Below are positions 8,519 to 16,854 of a stretch of 64,000 nt of DNA, in pieces. The number at the start of each line of letters is the position of its first letter. The stretch's first letter is position 1. Below the pieces are notes generated by a model, which saw only the letters and a program-made list of their open reading frames with translations, made no database searches and had not been told where the DNA came from. Position numbers and translations under genes: made by a program. The DNA is from HRBIN12 sp964447335. Lineage in GTDB: Bacteria; Actinomycetota; UBA4738; HRBIN12. The stretch is from contig CAYUSA010000007.1 of assembly GCA_964447335.1 (NCBI GenBank), positions 10,733 to 74,732 of the forward strand, in the 5' to 3' direction.

Positions 8519-9682
8519 ATGCCCATCGACGATCACGATGTCGAGGAGTTGCTCTCGGCGCTGATCCGGATCGAGTCCGTGACGCCCTGGTTGATCCCGG
8601 ACGGAACCGGCGAGAAGGACGTCGCCCGCTTCATGCGGAGCTGGCTCGAGGGTTCGGGCGCCGAGGTCACGGTCGAGGAGGTCGAGCCCGGACGGCCCAA
8701 CCTGCTGGCCCGGCTCCGGGGCACGGGCGGCGGGCCCACGCTCTGCCTGAACGCACACGCCGACACGGTCGGCTTCGACAACTGGCGGGACCAGGCACTC
8801 GAGCCCCGACGCGAGGGAGACCGGCTCATCGGGCTCGGCGCCGCCGACGACAAGGCCGGCTGCGCGATCGCGCTCCTCGTGCTGCGCCAGATCGCGACCT
8901 CCGGCGTGCCGCTCCGCGGCGACCTCCTGGTCGCCTGCGTAGCGGACGAGGAGGGCGTGTCGATCGGCACGCTGGACCTCGTCGACCGTCACCGCGACGA
9001 GATCGACGCCGCGATCATCCTCGAGCCCGACGCGCTGCCGCGGTGCGTCGTGGAGCACCAGGGCTTCGGCTGGATCGATGTCGTCGTGCACGGGAAGGCC
9101 GCGCACGGCTCGACCCCGGACGAGGGCGTCGACGCGATCGTGCACATGGCCGAGGTCATCACGCGCCTGGCGAAGCTCGACCGCGAGGTCTTCGTCCCGA
9201 ACCCCGATGCGATGAACGGGCGCACGGTCTTCCACACGGGCACGATCGTCGGCGGCACCGACTACGCGACCTACCCGAGCCGCTGCACGCTCGGCATCGA
9301 GATCGGGACGCAACCGGGCGAGCGGCTGGCCGACCGCGTCCGCGAGATCGAGGCGGTCTTCGCGGAGGTGCGCGAGTCCTACCCCGACTTCCGAGGGCAG
9401 GTCGATGTGAAGCTCGAGCGCGAGCCCTTCCGCGCCGAGGGCCACGAGGCCCTGTGGAAGGCGCTCGACGTCGGGGCACGGCAGGTGCTCGGCCGGTCGC
9501 TCGAGGCCGTCGGCCTGAACGCGTGGGCCGACTCCGCGCTGATGCAGTCCGCCGGCATCCCGACGCTCATGGCCGGCCCACTGGGCGGCAACTTCCACGC
9601 GCCGCAGGAGTGGGTCTCGATCGGCGAGACCGTCCAGGTCGCACGCATCGTCGAGCACGCCGTGCGGAGCTTCTGCGGCTAG
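8519..9682 (+). CDS. M20 family metallopeptidase/deacylase (ArgE/DapE type)
   Basis: 387 aa cytoplasmic di-zinc hydrolase. Visible metal-site elements: LNAHADTVGF (H80, D82), GAADDKAG (D110), ADEEG (catalytic/general-base E144-E145) and ILEPDAL (E169). A lid domain with KAAHGSTPDEGVDA follows. The length is normal. GAGGAAGGAG precedes the start. It is co-directional and 22 bp behind the importer, so it probably hydrolyses the imported peptide or N-acyl compound. Its TAG overlaps the stop of the convergent gene at CTAG 9679-9682. Confidence 0.85.
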   Translation: MPIDDHDVEELLSALIRIESVTPWLIPDGTGEKDVARFMRSWLEGSGAEVTVEEVEPGRPNLLARLRGTGGGPTLCLNAHADTVGFDNWRDQALEPRREGDRLIGLGAADDKAGCAIALLVLRQIATSGVPLRGDLLVACVADEEGVSIGTLDLVDRHRDEIDAAIILEPDALPRCVVEHQGFGWIDVVVHGKAAHGSTPDEGVDAIVHMAEVITRLAKLDREVFVPNPDAMNGRTVFHTGTIVGGTDYATYPSRCTLGIEIGTQPGERLADRVREIEAVFAEVRESYPDFRGQVDVKLEREPFRAEGHEALWKALDVGARQVLGRSLEAVGLNAWADSALMQSAGIPTLMAGPLGGNFHAPQEWVSIGETVQVARIVEHAVRSFCG

Positions 9683-11796
9683 CGAGCGCGAGGGATCACG
9701 AGCGCGTCGACCGCGACGCACCCGCCGGGACCGCAGATCACGGGGTTCGCATCGAGGGCGTCGAGGTGCTCGCCGAGGTCGTGCGCCAGCCACGACAAGC
9801 CCACCACGGCCCGCGCGAGCGCGCCGACATCGGCGGGCGCCGCCCCCCGCACGCCGGCGAGGAGCGGCCGGATCTGCAGTCGGTCGATCATCCGCACCGC
9901 CCTCGCCTCGTCGAGCGGCGGGAGCCCGAGCCGTCGGTCCTTCAGCACCTCGACCAGCACACCGCCCGCCGCGACGAGCACGAGCGGCCCGAACTGTGGG
10001 TCCCGCACGACGCCGAGCGCGACCTCGATCCCGGCCGGCGCCATCTTCGCGATGGTGACCTGCGGCCCGAGGTGCCGCTCGAGGTCCTCGTATGCCTCCT
10101 CGAGCGAGGGCGTGTCGTCGATCCCGAGCCGCACACCGCCGACGTCGGACTTGTGCTGGACGCCCGGCGCGGCGGTCTTCATCGCGACCGGGAGCCCGAG
10201 CCGCTCGGCGGCCCCGATCGCGTCCTCGAGCGTGTCGGCCCGCAGGCTCGCGACCGTCGGCACGCCGTAGTCCGCGAGGAGCGCGAGCCCCTCGAGCTCG
10301 TCGAACGGCTCGCCGCTGGAAAGGCGCGCCCGCCAGCGTCCCCGCGTCTCCTCGGATGCCGGCGAGTGACCGGCCACCGGCGTCCACGCGCGGTGGTCGC
10401 GGTGGTCGAACAGGTGCCGGAACGCCGCGAGACCCGTGAGCGTGCCCTCGAGCGCCGGCGCCCCGACCTCGTACAGCCGCCGAACGTCGTTCCGGTCGAT
10501 GCCCCCGGCGAAGTTGCTCATCATCGCCATCGGCTTGTCGGTCTCCGACCACACGCGCAGGAAGCACGAGAAGTAGCCCTCCTCGTCGGCGTCGTCGGTC
10601 ACCAGGTCCACACCGAACGCGAGCGCGGCCACCGCGGGGTCCTGCACGAGCGCGCGGAGTGAGCCGGTGATGACCCCACCGGCATCCCGACCGGTCCCCC
10701 AGAAGTCGAGCGGGTTGATCGGCGGCAGGCCCTCGTCGAGGAGCTCGTCGAGACGCCCGGTCGCCTCCGGCCCGAGCGTCGCGAGCGGCACGCCGGCCGC
10801 CGCCGCCGCGTCGACCATCATCGCGCGCTCGCCCCCCGAGTCGTGCGCCGTCGCGAGCGCACCCGGCCCCGCGCGCCGACCCGCGACGAACAGCGCGAGG
10901 GTGTCGGCCATCTCGTCGAGCGACTCGACACGGTGGACACCATCGGCCTCGAAGAGCGCCTCGTACGCGCCGTCCTCGCCCGCGAGCGCGCCCGAGTGCG
11001 CGGTCACCATCTCGCGCGTGAGCGCCTCACGCCCGACCTTCAGCACGACGACGGGCACGTCCCGCTCGTGCGCGAGGATCATCGCTGAGCGGAAGCCCCG
11101 GGGATCGCGGATCGTCTCGATGAACAGCCCGATCGCCTTCGTGCTCGGCAGGCCGAGCGCGTAACGCATGTAGTCCGAGGTCGTCGTGACGAGCTCCTGC
11201 CCGCTCGAGACCACGACGTTGAACCGCAAGTCGCGGTCGTTGTGCAGGAACGCCGCGAAGGCGGAGCCCGAGTGGCTCACGAACGTGATGCCGCCCGGGG
11301 GCAGCCCGACGGGCTCCTCCCACCCGGTCGCGCGCAGGCCGCGCTCGACGTTCACGAACCCCATGCAGTTGCCGCCGCAGATGGCCATGCCGGCCTCGCG
11401 CGCGATCGCCGCCATGCGCTCGACGAGCGGGAGCTCGTCATCGCGCGGCTCCTCGAACCCGCTCGCGTAGACCACCGCCGAGCCGACCCCCGCCTGCGCG
11501 CAGGCGGTCAGCGTGTCCTCGAGCTGCGCGTTCGCGAGCGCCACGATCGCGAGGTCGACCGGCTCGGGCACCTCGGCGATCGAACCGTAGCAGCGGTTCC
11601 CGAACAGCTCCTCGTACCGGGGGTTGATCGGGTACACGGCGCCGTCGAACCCCCCGAGCTCGACGAGCTCCCGCAGGGTTTCGTGACCGACCGAGCCCTC
11701 GCGCGCGCTCGCGCCGATGATCGCGACCGAGCGCGCCTCGAGCATGCGCTCGAGCGCGCCGCGAGCCGAGTCGGTGCCCACCCCCGGTGCCGTCAC
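9679..11796 (-). CDS. ADP-forming acyl-CoA synthetase (acetate-CoA ligase family), fused alpha-beta
   Basis: 705 aa. Order: CoA-binding Rossmann domain (AIIGASAREGSVGHETL), succinyl-CoA-ligase-like domain with TAHSGALAGEDGAYEALF (candidate phospho-histidine in AHSGALAG), then a C-terminal ATP-grasp domain (LPVAMKTAAPGVQHKSDVGGVRLG). Such enzymes interconvert acyl-CoA + ADP + Pi with acid + CoA + ATP. It lies 10 bp behind the flavoprotein gene at 11807-13426 and is probably co-transcribed with it. A paralog (16851-18953) lies in the neighbouring operon. The acyl substrate is unknown. Confidence 0.88.
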   Translation of the reverse strand: MTAPGVGTDSARGALERMLEARSVAIIGASAREGSVGHETLRELVELGGFDGAVYPINPRYEELFGNRCYGSIAEVPEPVDLAIVALANAQLEDTLTACAQAGVGSAVVYASGFEEPRDDELPLVERMAAIAREAGMAICGGNCMGFVNVERGLRATGWEEPVGLPPGGITFVSHSGSAFAAFLHNDRDLRFNVVVSSGQELVTTTSDYMRYALGLPSTKAIGLFIETIRDPRGFRSAMILAHERDVPVVVLKVGREALTREMVTAHSGALAGEDGAYEALFEADGVHRVESLDEMADTLALFVAGRRAGPGALATAHDSGGERAMMVDAAAAAGVPLATLGPEATGRLDELLDEGLPPINPLDFWGTGRDAGGVITGSLRALVQDPAVAALAFGVDLVTDDADEEGYFSCFLRVWSETDKPMAMMSNFAGGIDRNDVRRLYEVGAPALEGTLTGLAAFRHLFDHRDHRAWTPVAGHSPASEETRGRWRARLSSGEPFDELEGLALLADYGVPTVASLRADTLEDAIGAAERLGLPVAMKTAAPGVQHKSDVGGVRLGIDDTPSLEEAYEDLERHLGPQVTIAKMAPAGIEVALGVVRDPQFGPLVLVAAGGVLVEVLKDRRLGLPPLDEARAVRMIDRLQIRPLLAGVRGAAPADVGALARAVVGLSWLAHDLGEHLDALDANPVICGPGGCVAVDALVIPRAR

Positions 11797-11806
11797 GCGC
11801 CCGAGG

Positions 11807-13426
11807 CTACTTCTTCTTCGGCAGGGCCTTGTCCTTCACGGCCATCTTGAAGGCCTGCCAGCCCGGGATGCCGTTGACGCCGCCGCCGCCGTGCGTCGCG
11901 CACGAGCCGTGGTACAGGCCCTTGACGGGCGTGCGGAAGTCCGCGTACCCGGGCGCGGGCCGCATGTGGAACAGCTGGTCCACGGCCAGCTCGCCGTGGA
12001 AGATGTTCCCGCCGATCATCCCCAGGTCCTGCTCCATCTCGTGCGGCCCGATGATCTGCCGGTCGATGACCGCACTCTTGAAGTTCGGCGCGAGCGCCGT
12101 GTACTCGTCGATCGCGCGGTCGGCGTACGCCTCGAGCTCCTCGGTGTGCGGCTCGGTGTTCCACTCGTGGGGGCACCACTGGCTGTACATCGAGAAGATG
12201 TGGATGCCCTCGGGGCAGAGCTTCTTGTCCAGCGATGTCGGGATCGTGCCGTCGACGAACGGCCGGATCGCCGCCTTCTTGTCCATGTGCGCGTCCTGGA
12301 AGGCACGCTCGGCGTAGTCGGTCGAGAAGCACAGCTCGACCGAGCCCGTGTGGTGGTCCTGGAGCTCCTTGCCGGGGTCGGCCGTGAAGTCCGGCAGCTC
12401 GGAGAGCGCGACGTTGATCTTCACGACGCCCGAACGCGTCCGCCACCGCTCGATGTCCCACACGAAGTCCGCCGGCAGGTCGTACCGGTCGATGAGGTCG
12501 AGGAACGCGATCTTCGGGTGGACCGTGGTCACGCCGACCGGGGCGCGCAGCTCCTCCCCGTTCTCGAGCGCGACACCCACGAACCGTCCGTTCCGTACGA
12601 GGATCTTCGACACCTTCGCGTTCAAGCGGATCTCGCACCCGAACGACTCTGCCGAGCGGTGGATCGAGTCCGACACCGCCCCCATCCCGCCCTGCTGGAA
12701 CCCCCACGACCCGAGGTGACCGTCGCCGACGTCACCGATGGAGTGGTGGAGCATCACGTACGCGGTGCCGGCCTCGTCGGGCCCGGCCCACGTGCCGATG
12801 ACGCCGTTCACCGCGAGCATGCCCTTGATCGCGTCGGACTCGAACCACTCGTTCAGCAGGTCCGTCACGCTCATCGTGAACAGCTTCGTCACGCTGCCGA
12901 CCCCGCGGACGCCGAGCTTGCGCATCTTCCACGCCGTGTCGACGGTGGATAGCACGTCCCCGAACGCCATCGAGCCGACCTTCGGCGGCACCTTCAGCAG
13001 CACCGGCCCGAGGACGTCGGCGACACCCTGCAGCCACTCCTCCCACTTCGGGAGGATCTCGGCGTCCTTCTTCGAGAACTGCGAGATCGAGTCGTAGCTC
13101 TTCGCCGCGTCGTCCGCGTAGACCTTGATCGAGCGTCCGTCGGGGAACGCCTGGTAGTACGGGCCGAAGGGCGTGACGTCGTAACCGAACCGCTTCAGCT
13201 GCAGCTCGCGGATGATCGTCGGGGGCATGAGCGACATCACGTACGAGTAGGTCGTGACCTGGATCTCGGGGTGATCGGGGAACGGAGCGCTCGTGTCCGC
13301 GGCCCCGCCGGTCTTGTGCCGGGACTCGAGGACGACGGCGCGCGCGCCCGCCCTCGCGAAGTACGCGCCTGCCGTGAGACCGTTGTGCCCGCCGCCGATG
13401 ATGATGGCGTCGTAGACGTTCGCCAT
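11807..13426 (-). CDS. Phytoene-desaturase-like FAD-dependent oxidoreductase
   Basis: 539 aa. The N-terminal dinucleotide fold YDAIIIGGGHNGLTAGAYFARAG binds FAD. The C-terminal part (GLYHGSCATHGGGGVNGIPGW) is typical of CrtI/PDCD2-like NAD(P)/FAD oxidoreductases. I chose the ATG at 13426 over an upstream extension because GAAGGAG precedes it and the FAD motif starts immediately after. No carotenoid genes are nearby. With acyl-CoA enzymes all around, a role in lipid or isoprenoid-acid oxidation is plausible but unproven. It diverges from the TetR gene at 13615. Confidence 0.8.
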   Translation of the reverse strand: MANVYDAIIIGGGHNGLTAGAYFARAGARAVVLESRHKTGGAADTSAPFPDHPEIQVTTYSYVMSLMPPTIIRELQLKRFGYDVTPFGPYYQAFPDGRSIKVYADDAAKSYDSISQFSKKDAEILPKWEEWLQGVADVLGPVLLKVPPKVGSMAFGDVLSTVDTAWKMRKLGVRGVGSVTKLFTMSVTDLLNEWFESDAIKGMLAVNGVIGTWAGPDEAGTAYVMLHHSIGDVGDGHLGSWGFQQGGMGAVSDSIHRSAESFGCEIRLNAKVSKILVRNGRFVGVALENGEELRAPVGVTTVHPKIAFLDLIDRYDLPADFVWDIERWRTRSGVVKINVALSELPDFTADPGKELQDHHTGSVELCFSTDYAERAFQDAHMDKKAAIRPFVDGTIPTSLDKKLCPEGIHIFSMYSQWCPHEWNTEPHTEELEAYADRAIDEYTALAPNFKSAVIDRQIIGPHEMEQDLGMIGGNIFHGELAVDQLFHMRPAPGYADFRTPVKGLYHGSCATHGGGGVNGIPGWQAFKMAVKDKALPKKK

Positions 13427-13456
13427 GTCGTTCTCCTTCGGGCTGACCTCGCGCGA

Positions 13457-13486
13457 ATCATGGCCCCAGTTTGAACGGCGAGTCAA
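13457..13486 (-). promoter_or_regulatory. Promoter and candidate TetR site for the 13426-9679 operon
   Basis: Reading the minus strand: -35 TTGACT (13486-13481), 18 bp, then -10 CATGAT (13462-13457), giving a start about 25 nt before the ATG at 13426. A palindrome-like site TTGAACGGCGAGTCAA (13471-13486) overlaps the -35 and spacer. It carries the TGAACGG half-site also found before 15876 and 19783, 7-9 bp upstream of the -10 in all three cases. Confidence 0.5.
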
Positions 13487-13509
13487 GCGGAGGGCCGCCG
13501 ATGCGCCGG

Positions 13510-13558
13510 TTGACAACCCTGCTCCAACGGCTAGAGTGCCTTGAACCCGCGTTCAAGG
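13510..13558 (+). promoter_or_regulatory. Promoter and palindromic operator of the TetR gene
   Basis: -35 TTGACA (13510-13515), 16 bp, then -10 TAGAGT (13532-13537). Immediately downstream is CCTTGAAC-CCGC-GTTCAAGG (13539-13558), two perfect 8-bp arms covering the expected start site. This is a classic autorepression layout for a TetR repressor. A further GTTCGAAC palindrome lies at 13590-13597, before the ribosome-binding site. Confidence 0.65.
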
Positions 13559-13614
13559 TGACGCCGCCCTCGGCCGCTGGCTGAGTGGCGTTCGAACGGC
13601 GTCGGAGGGTGCGG

Positions 13615-14244
13615 ATGAGCTCTGGGAGCCCGAAGAGCAAGGCTCGGCACCAGGAGATCCTGGATGCCGCGGCCCGCGTCATCACCGACCGCGGCCTCGC
13701 CGAGACCAGGATCTCCGACATCGCCGAGCGCGCCGGCGTCTCCCCCGGTCTGATCCTCTACTACTTCGAGTCCAAGGACCGGCTGCTCTCCGAGGCGCTC
13801 ACGTACGCGAACGACCAGTTCTACCTCCGCATGTCGCGCGAGATCCGCAGGATCCCTTCGGCGAGGGACCAGCTCCGGCGCCTGGTGGAGCTCTCGGTCC
13901 CCGGCTACCTGCCCGAGTTCGGGCGCCTCGACGAGTGGGCGCTCTGGATCGAGGTCTGGGTCCGGGCGCTCCGCGACCCCGACATGGCGAAGGACCGCGA
14001 GATCTTGGACCAACGGTGGCGGGGCCAGATCGCCGACATCGTCCGGGGCGGTCAGGCCTCCGGTGAGTTCGGCTCGACCGAGGCACCCGAGGAGCTCGCG
14101 CTCCGCGTGGCGTCACTGATCGACGGCCTCGCGATCCAGGTCATCATGAACGACTCCCAGGTCGGGCCCGACCACATGCACCGCACGTGCATGGACGTCG
14201 CCGCGCGCGAGCTCGGCTTCGAGCTCCAGACCGCGAAGACCTGA
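13615..14244 (+). CDS. TetR family transcriptional regulator
   Basis: 209 aa. The DNA-binding domain spans roughly residues 10-60 (ILDAAARVITDRGLAETRISDIAERAGVSPGLILYYFESKDRLL), followed by an all-helical ligand-binding domain. I chose the ATG at 13615 because GGAGGG precedes it; an earlier in-frame GTG at 13585 lacks one. It diverges from the flavoprotein gene and is flanked by palindromes on both promoters. The same half-site precedes two further acyl-CoA operons, so it is the best local candidate for an acyl-CoA-responsive repressor of the whole block. Confidence 0.88.
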   Translation: MSSGSPKSKARHQEILDAAARVITDRGLAETRISDIAERAGVSPGLILYYFESKDRLLSEALTYANDQFYLRMSREIRRIPSARDQLRRLVELSVPGYLPEFGRLDEWALWIEVWVRALRDPDMAKDREILDQRWRGQIADIVRGGQASGEFGSTEAPEELALRVASLIDGLAIQVIMNDSQVGPDHMHRTCMDVAARELGFELQTAKT

Positions 14245-14251
14245 TCCTCGC

Positions 14252-14698
14252 TCAGCCGTTCTGCTCGGCGAAGCGGCGAGCGTCCTCGAGGTGCTCCTCG
14301 TAGTGCTCGATCGTCTCCCAGACGAACCAGCGCTCGGCAGGCTCGGTCACCTCGGGCAGCGCGTCCCACGCGGCGAGCATCCGGCCGCGCGCCATGTCGA
14401 CGCCCTGCTCGACGTCGGCGAGGTGCATCCGGCGGGACTCCTCGAGCGTGCGGGCGTTCTCGGCGTTCGTCCGCTCGTCGTCGTCCTCGGGCTCGACGAA
14501 CGTTCCCTCGCGCATCTCGCCGAGCATGCGGGTCAGGTCTTTCCACCAGTGCGCGATGTGCCAGAGCACGTCCTTCATGCTCCAGCCGTCCGCGTTCGCG
14601 CCGGGGCGCTCGTGCTGCTCGGGGGTGAGACGGTCGACCGTGGCCCGGAGCTCGGCCCAGGCGTCGCGTTCGCGCGTCGTGAGCGTGTCCTTGTCCAT
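14252..14698 (-). CDS. DinB-like / maleylpyruvate isomerase N-terminal-like protein
   Basis: 148 aa. It looks like a four-helix-bundle protein of the DinB/mycothiol-dependent enzyme superfamily. Histidines in WSMKDVLWHIAHWWKDL and in WETIEHYEEH occupy positions used for metal binding in that superfamily. Function is not predictable; relatives include thiol transferases and uncharacterised stress proteins. Its ATG overlaps the acyl-CoA dehydrogenase stop by one base (14698), so it is translated as part of that operon. It converges with the TetR gene across 7 bp. Confidence 0.65.
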   Translation of the reverse strand: MDKDTLTTRERDAWAELRATVDRLTPEQHERPGANADGWSMKDVLWHIAHWWKDLTRMLGEMREGTFVEPEDDDERTNAENARTLEESRRMHLADVEQGVDMARGRMLAAWDALPEVTEPAERWFVWETIEHYEEHLEDARRFAEQNG

Positions 14699-15876
14699 CA
14701 GCCCGCCAGGATACGCGCGCCGCGCTTCGCCAGCTGGTCCGCGACGATGTTGCGTTGGATCTCCGAGGTGCCCTCCCAGATGCGGTCGACGCGGACCTCA
14801 CGGTAGAAGCGCTCGGCGACGTTCTCGCGCATGTAGCCGCGCCCGCCGAAGATCTGCACGGCGCGATCGGCGACCCGGTTCGCCATCTCGCTCGCGTAGA
14901 GCTTGGCCATCGAGCACTGGGCGTGCTGGATCTTCACGTCCACGCCGCGGTCGATGTTCTTCGCGAGCTCGTAGGTCATCAGGCGCGCGGCCCACAGCTC
15001 GGTGAGCGAGTCCGCGAGCATGTGCTGGATCGCCTGGAAGGCGATGATCGGCTCGCCGAACTGCACGCGGTCCTTCGCGAACGCGGTCGCCTCCTCGATC
15101 AGCCGCTCGGCGGCGCCGCAGCTGCGGGCCGCGATCATCAGCCGCTCGTAGCGGAACCACTCGTACGTGAACGCCAAGCCGTCCCCCTCCTCGCCGATGA
15201 GGTTCGCCGCCGGCACGCGCACGTCCTTGAAGGCGACGATCGCATGGGTGTCCGGGTACGTGTGCGAGTACGCGGGTTCGCGGACGAGGTGCACGCCGGG
15301 CGTGTCCTTGTCGACGAAGAACATCGCGTGCTCGCCCGCGTGGGGGCCGCCGTCGATCTTGGCCTGGAAGAAGCAGTAGTCGGCGGTGTTGTACGAGGTC
15401 ACGTGCATCTTCGTGCCGTTCAGCACATAGGTGTCGCCCTCGCGCCGGGCGGTCGCCTCGATCGCGTCGACGTCCGAGCCGGCACCGGCCTCGGTGATCG
15501 CGTAGCACTCGTGCCGCTCGCCGCGGATCGAGGGCACGATCCAGCGCTCGAGCTGCTCGGACGAGACGACGGCGGGCGCCCACGCCGGAGGGGTGTGCAC
15601 GCACCAGCCGAGCCCGTTCGTCACCCGCCCGATCTGCTCGGAGACGAGCACCTGCTGGAGCATCGTGAACCCGCCCCCGCCGAGCTCGGCCGGCATGTTC
15701 ATCGCGAACAGGCCGAGCTCGACCGCCGCGCGATGGTGCCGCTCGCGGACCTCGTCCGGTATCCGGCCGCCGTGCTCCTCGGCGTGCACCTCCCAGGGCA
15801 TCAGCTCCTCGTCGACGAAGCCTCGCGCCGTCTCCTGGATCCGGCGGTCTTCCTCCGACAGCGGGTACGTCCCCAT
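14698..15876 (-). CDS. Acyl-CoA dehydrogenase
   Basis: 392 aa flavoprotein of normal family length. Signatures: YAITEAGAGSDVDAIEATARREGD (FAD-contacting strand region) and, near the C-terminus, QIFGGRGYMRENVAERFYREVRVDRIWEGTSEIQRNIVADQ, which carries the usual GTSEIQR motif. It oxidises an acyl-CoA to the 2-enoyl-CoA and passes electrons to ETF. I chose the ATG at 15876, which has GGGAGG upstream, rather than the longer open frame. The palindromic site at 15908-15923 lies in its promoter. Confidence 0.92.
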   Translation of the reverse strand: MGTYPLSEEDRRIQETARGFVDEELMPWEVHAEEHGGRIPDEVRERHHRAAVELGLFAMNMPAELGGGGFTMLQQVLVSEQIGRVTNGLGWCVHTPPAWAPAVVSSEQLERWIVPSIRGERHECYAITEAGAGSDVDAIEATARREGDTYVLNGTKMHVTSYNTADYCFFQAKIDGGPHAGEHAMFFVDKDTPGVHLVREPAYSHTYPDTHAIVAFKDVRVPAANLIGEEGDGLAFTYEWFRYERLMIAARSCGAAERLIEEATAFAKDRVQFGEPIIAFQAIQHMLADSLTELWAARLMTYELAKNIDRGVDVKIQHAQCSMAKLYASEMANRVADRAVQIFGGRGYMRENVAERFYREVRVDRIWEGTSEIQRNIVADQLAKRGARILAG

Positions 15877-15894
15877 GCCCCACCTCCCGGCGGG

Positions 15895-15923
15895 AGCATA
15901 CGCCGAACTGAACGGCCGTTCAG
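15895..15923 (-). promoter_or_regulatory. -10 box and perfect 16-bp palindrome before the acyl-CoA dehydrogenase
   Basis: On the minus strand a TATGCT -10 box (15900-15895) sits about 20 nt before the ATG. Seven bases further upstream is CTGAACGG-CCGTTCAG (15908-15923), a perfect palindrome where the -35/spacer would be. The same element with two mismatches precedes the enoyl-CoA hydratase gene (19833-19848). A half-matching version precedes the flavoprotein gene. Confidence 0.6.
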
Positions 15924-16011
15924 ACGGCCGCCTCGACCGGCGTGGGGTGGTCGAGCTTCCCGGGTCCGCCGATGAGCTCGAGATCGCGCAAGCCACCGGC
16001 GAGACCGCGGG

Positions 16012-16854
16012 TCAACCGAGGCCTAGGAGCAGGAGCCCACCGACGACCACCGCGACGCCCGCGAGCTGGGTCGCCGCCGGGCGCTCCCCGAGCCACAGGA
16101 TGCCGGCCACGACCGGGATGAGGACGAAAGTCGCCGAGGCGGCGGTGACGATCGAGATGAGGCCGCGCTCGCTCCCCATCGAGTAGAACGCCATGCCGGC
16201 GATGTCGGCCACCCCGACGAGGGCCGCGCTTCCGATCCCCGAGAGGCCGCCGGCGGACAGGGGCGGCCGCCGCACGAGCGCGAGCGCGAGGAGCGACAGC
16301 ACCGAGAAGACCCGGCCGATCAGGGCCGCGGTGAGCCATCCGAGCTGTTTCGCCTCAAGGCCGAGCACGTAGGAGGCGAGCCCGAACAGGGCCATCGACA
16401 GCAAAGCGACGGGGACCCCGGCGCGCGACATGCGCTCGGCCCCGGCCTCCCGGAAGTCGGTCGAGGTGAGCACGACCCCGACCAGGGTCACGACGATGCC
16501 AGCGAGGAGCGCGCCGCCGAGCGACTCGTCGAGCAGGATCACGGCGAGCGCGATCGCCGGGACCGCGTACGCCGCCACGATCGGCGAGACGAGCGCGATC
16601 GGCCCGAGCGCGAGCGCGCGGTAGAGCAGGACGTAGGCGAACGCCGCCACCGCGCCGTTCGCGGCCAGCATGCCGACGTCGCCGATCGTCCCCGACCAGG
16701 CGGGGCGGTCCACGAGGTACCACGTGAGGATGAGCGCCAGGCTCGCGAGCTGGGCGAGCACGAGCGTCGTGAGGCTCCCGATCCTGCGGCCGACCACCGC
16801 GGCTCCCACGTCCGCGAGCCCCCAGGCGAGCGCCGCGCCGAGACCGAAGATCAC
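16012..16854 (-). CDS. EamA/DMT superfamily transporter
   Basis: 280 aa with about ten hydrophobic helices in two repeated halves, the drug/metabolite transporter fold (start IFGLGAALAWGLADVGAAVVG; second half ALFGLASYVLGLEAKQLG). It begins with a GTG at 16854 that overlaps the upstream stop in a GTGA arrangement. The longer open frame upstream is an antisense-style extension over the synthetase gene. Substrate unknown; cotranscription with acyl-CoA genes suggests export or uptake of a related small metabolite. Confidence 0.82.
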   Translation of the reverse strand: MIFGLGAALAWGLADVGAAVVGRRIGSLTTLVLAQLASLALILTWYLVDRPAWSGTIGDVGMLAANGAVAAFAYVLLYRALALGPIALVSPIVAAYAVPAIALAVILLDESLGGALLAGIVVTLVGVVLTSTDFREAGAERMSRAGVPVALLSMALFGLASYVLGLEAKQLGWLTAALIGRVFSVLSLLALALVRRPPLSAGGLSGIGSAALVGVADIAGMAFYSMGSERGLISIVTAASATFVLIPVVAGILWLGERPAATQLAGVAVVVGGLLLLGLG

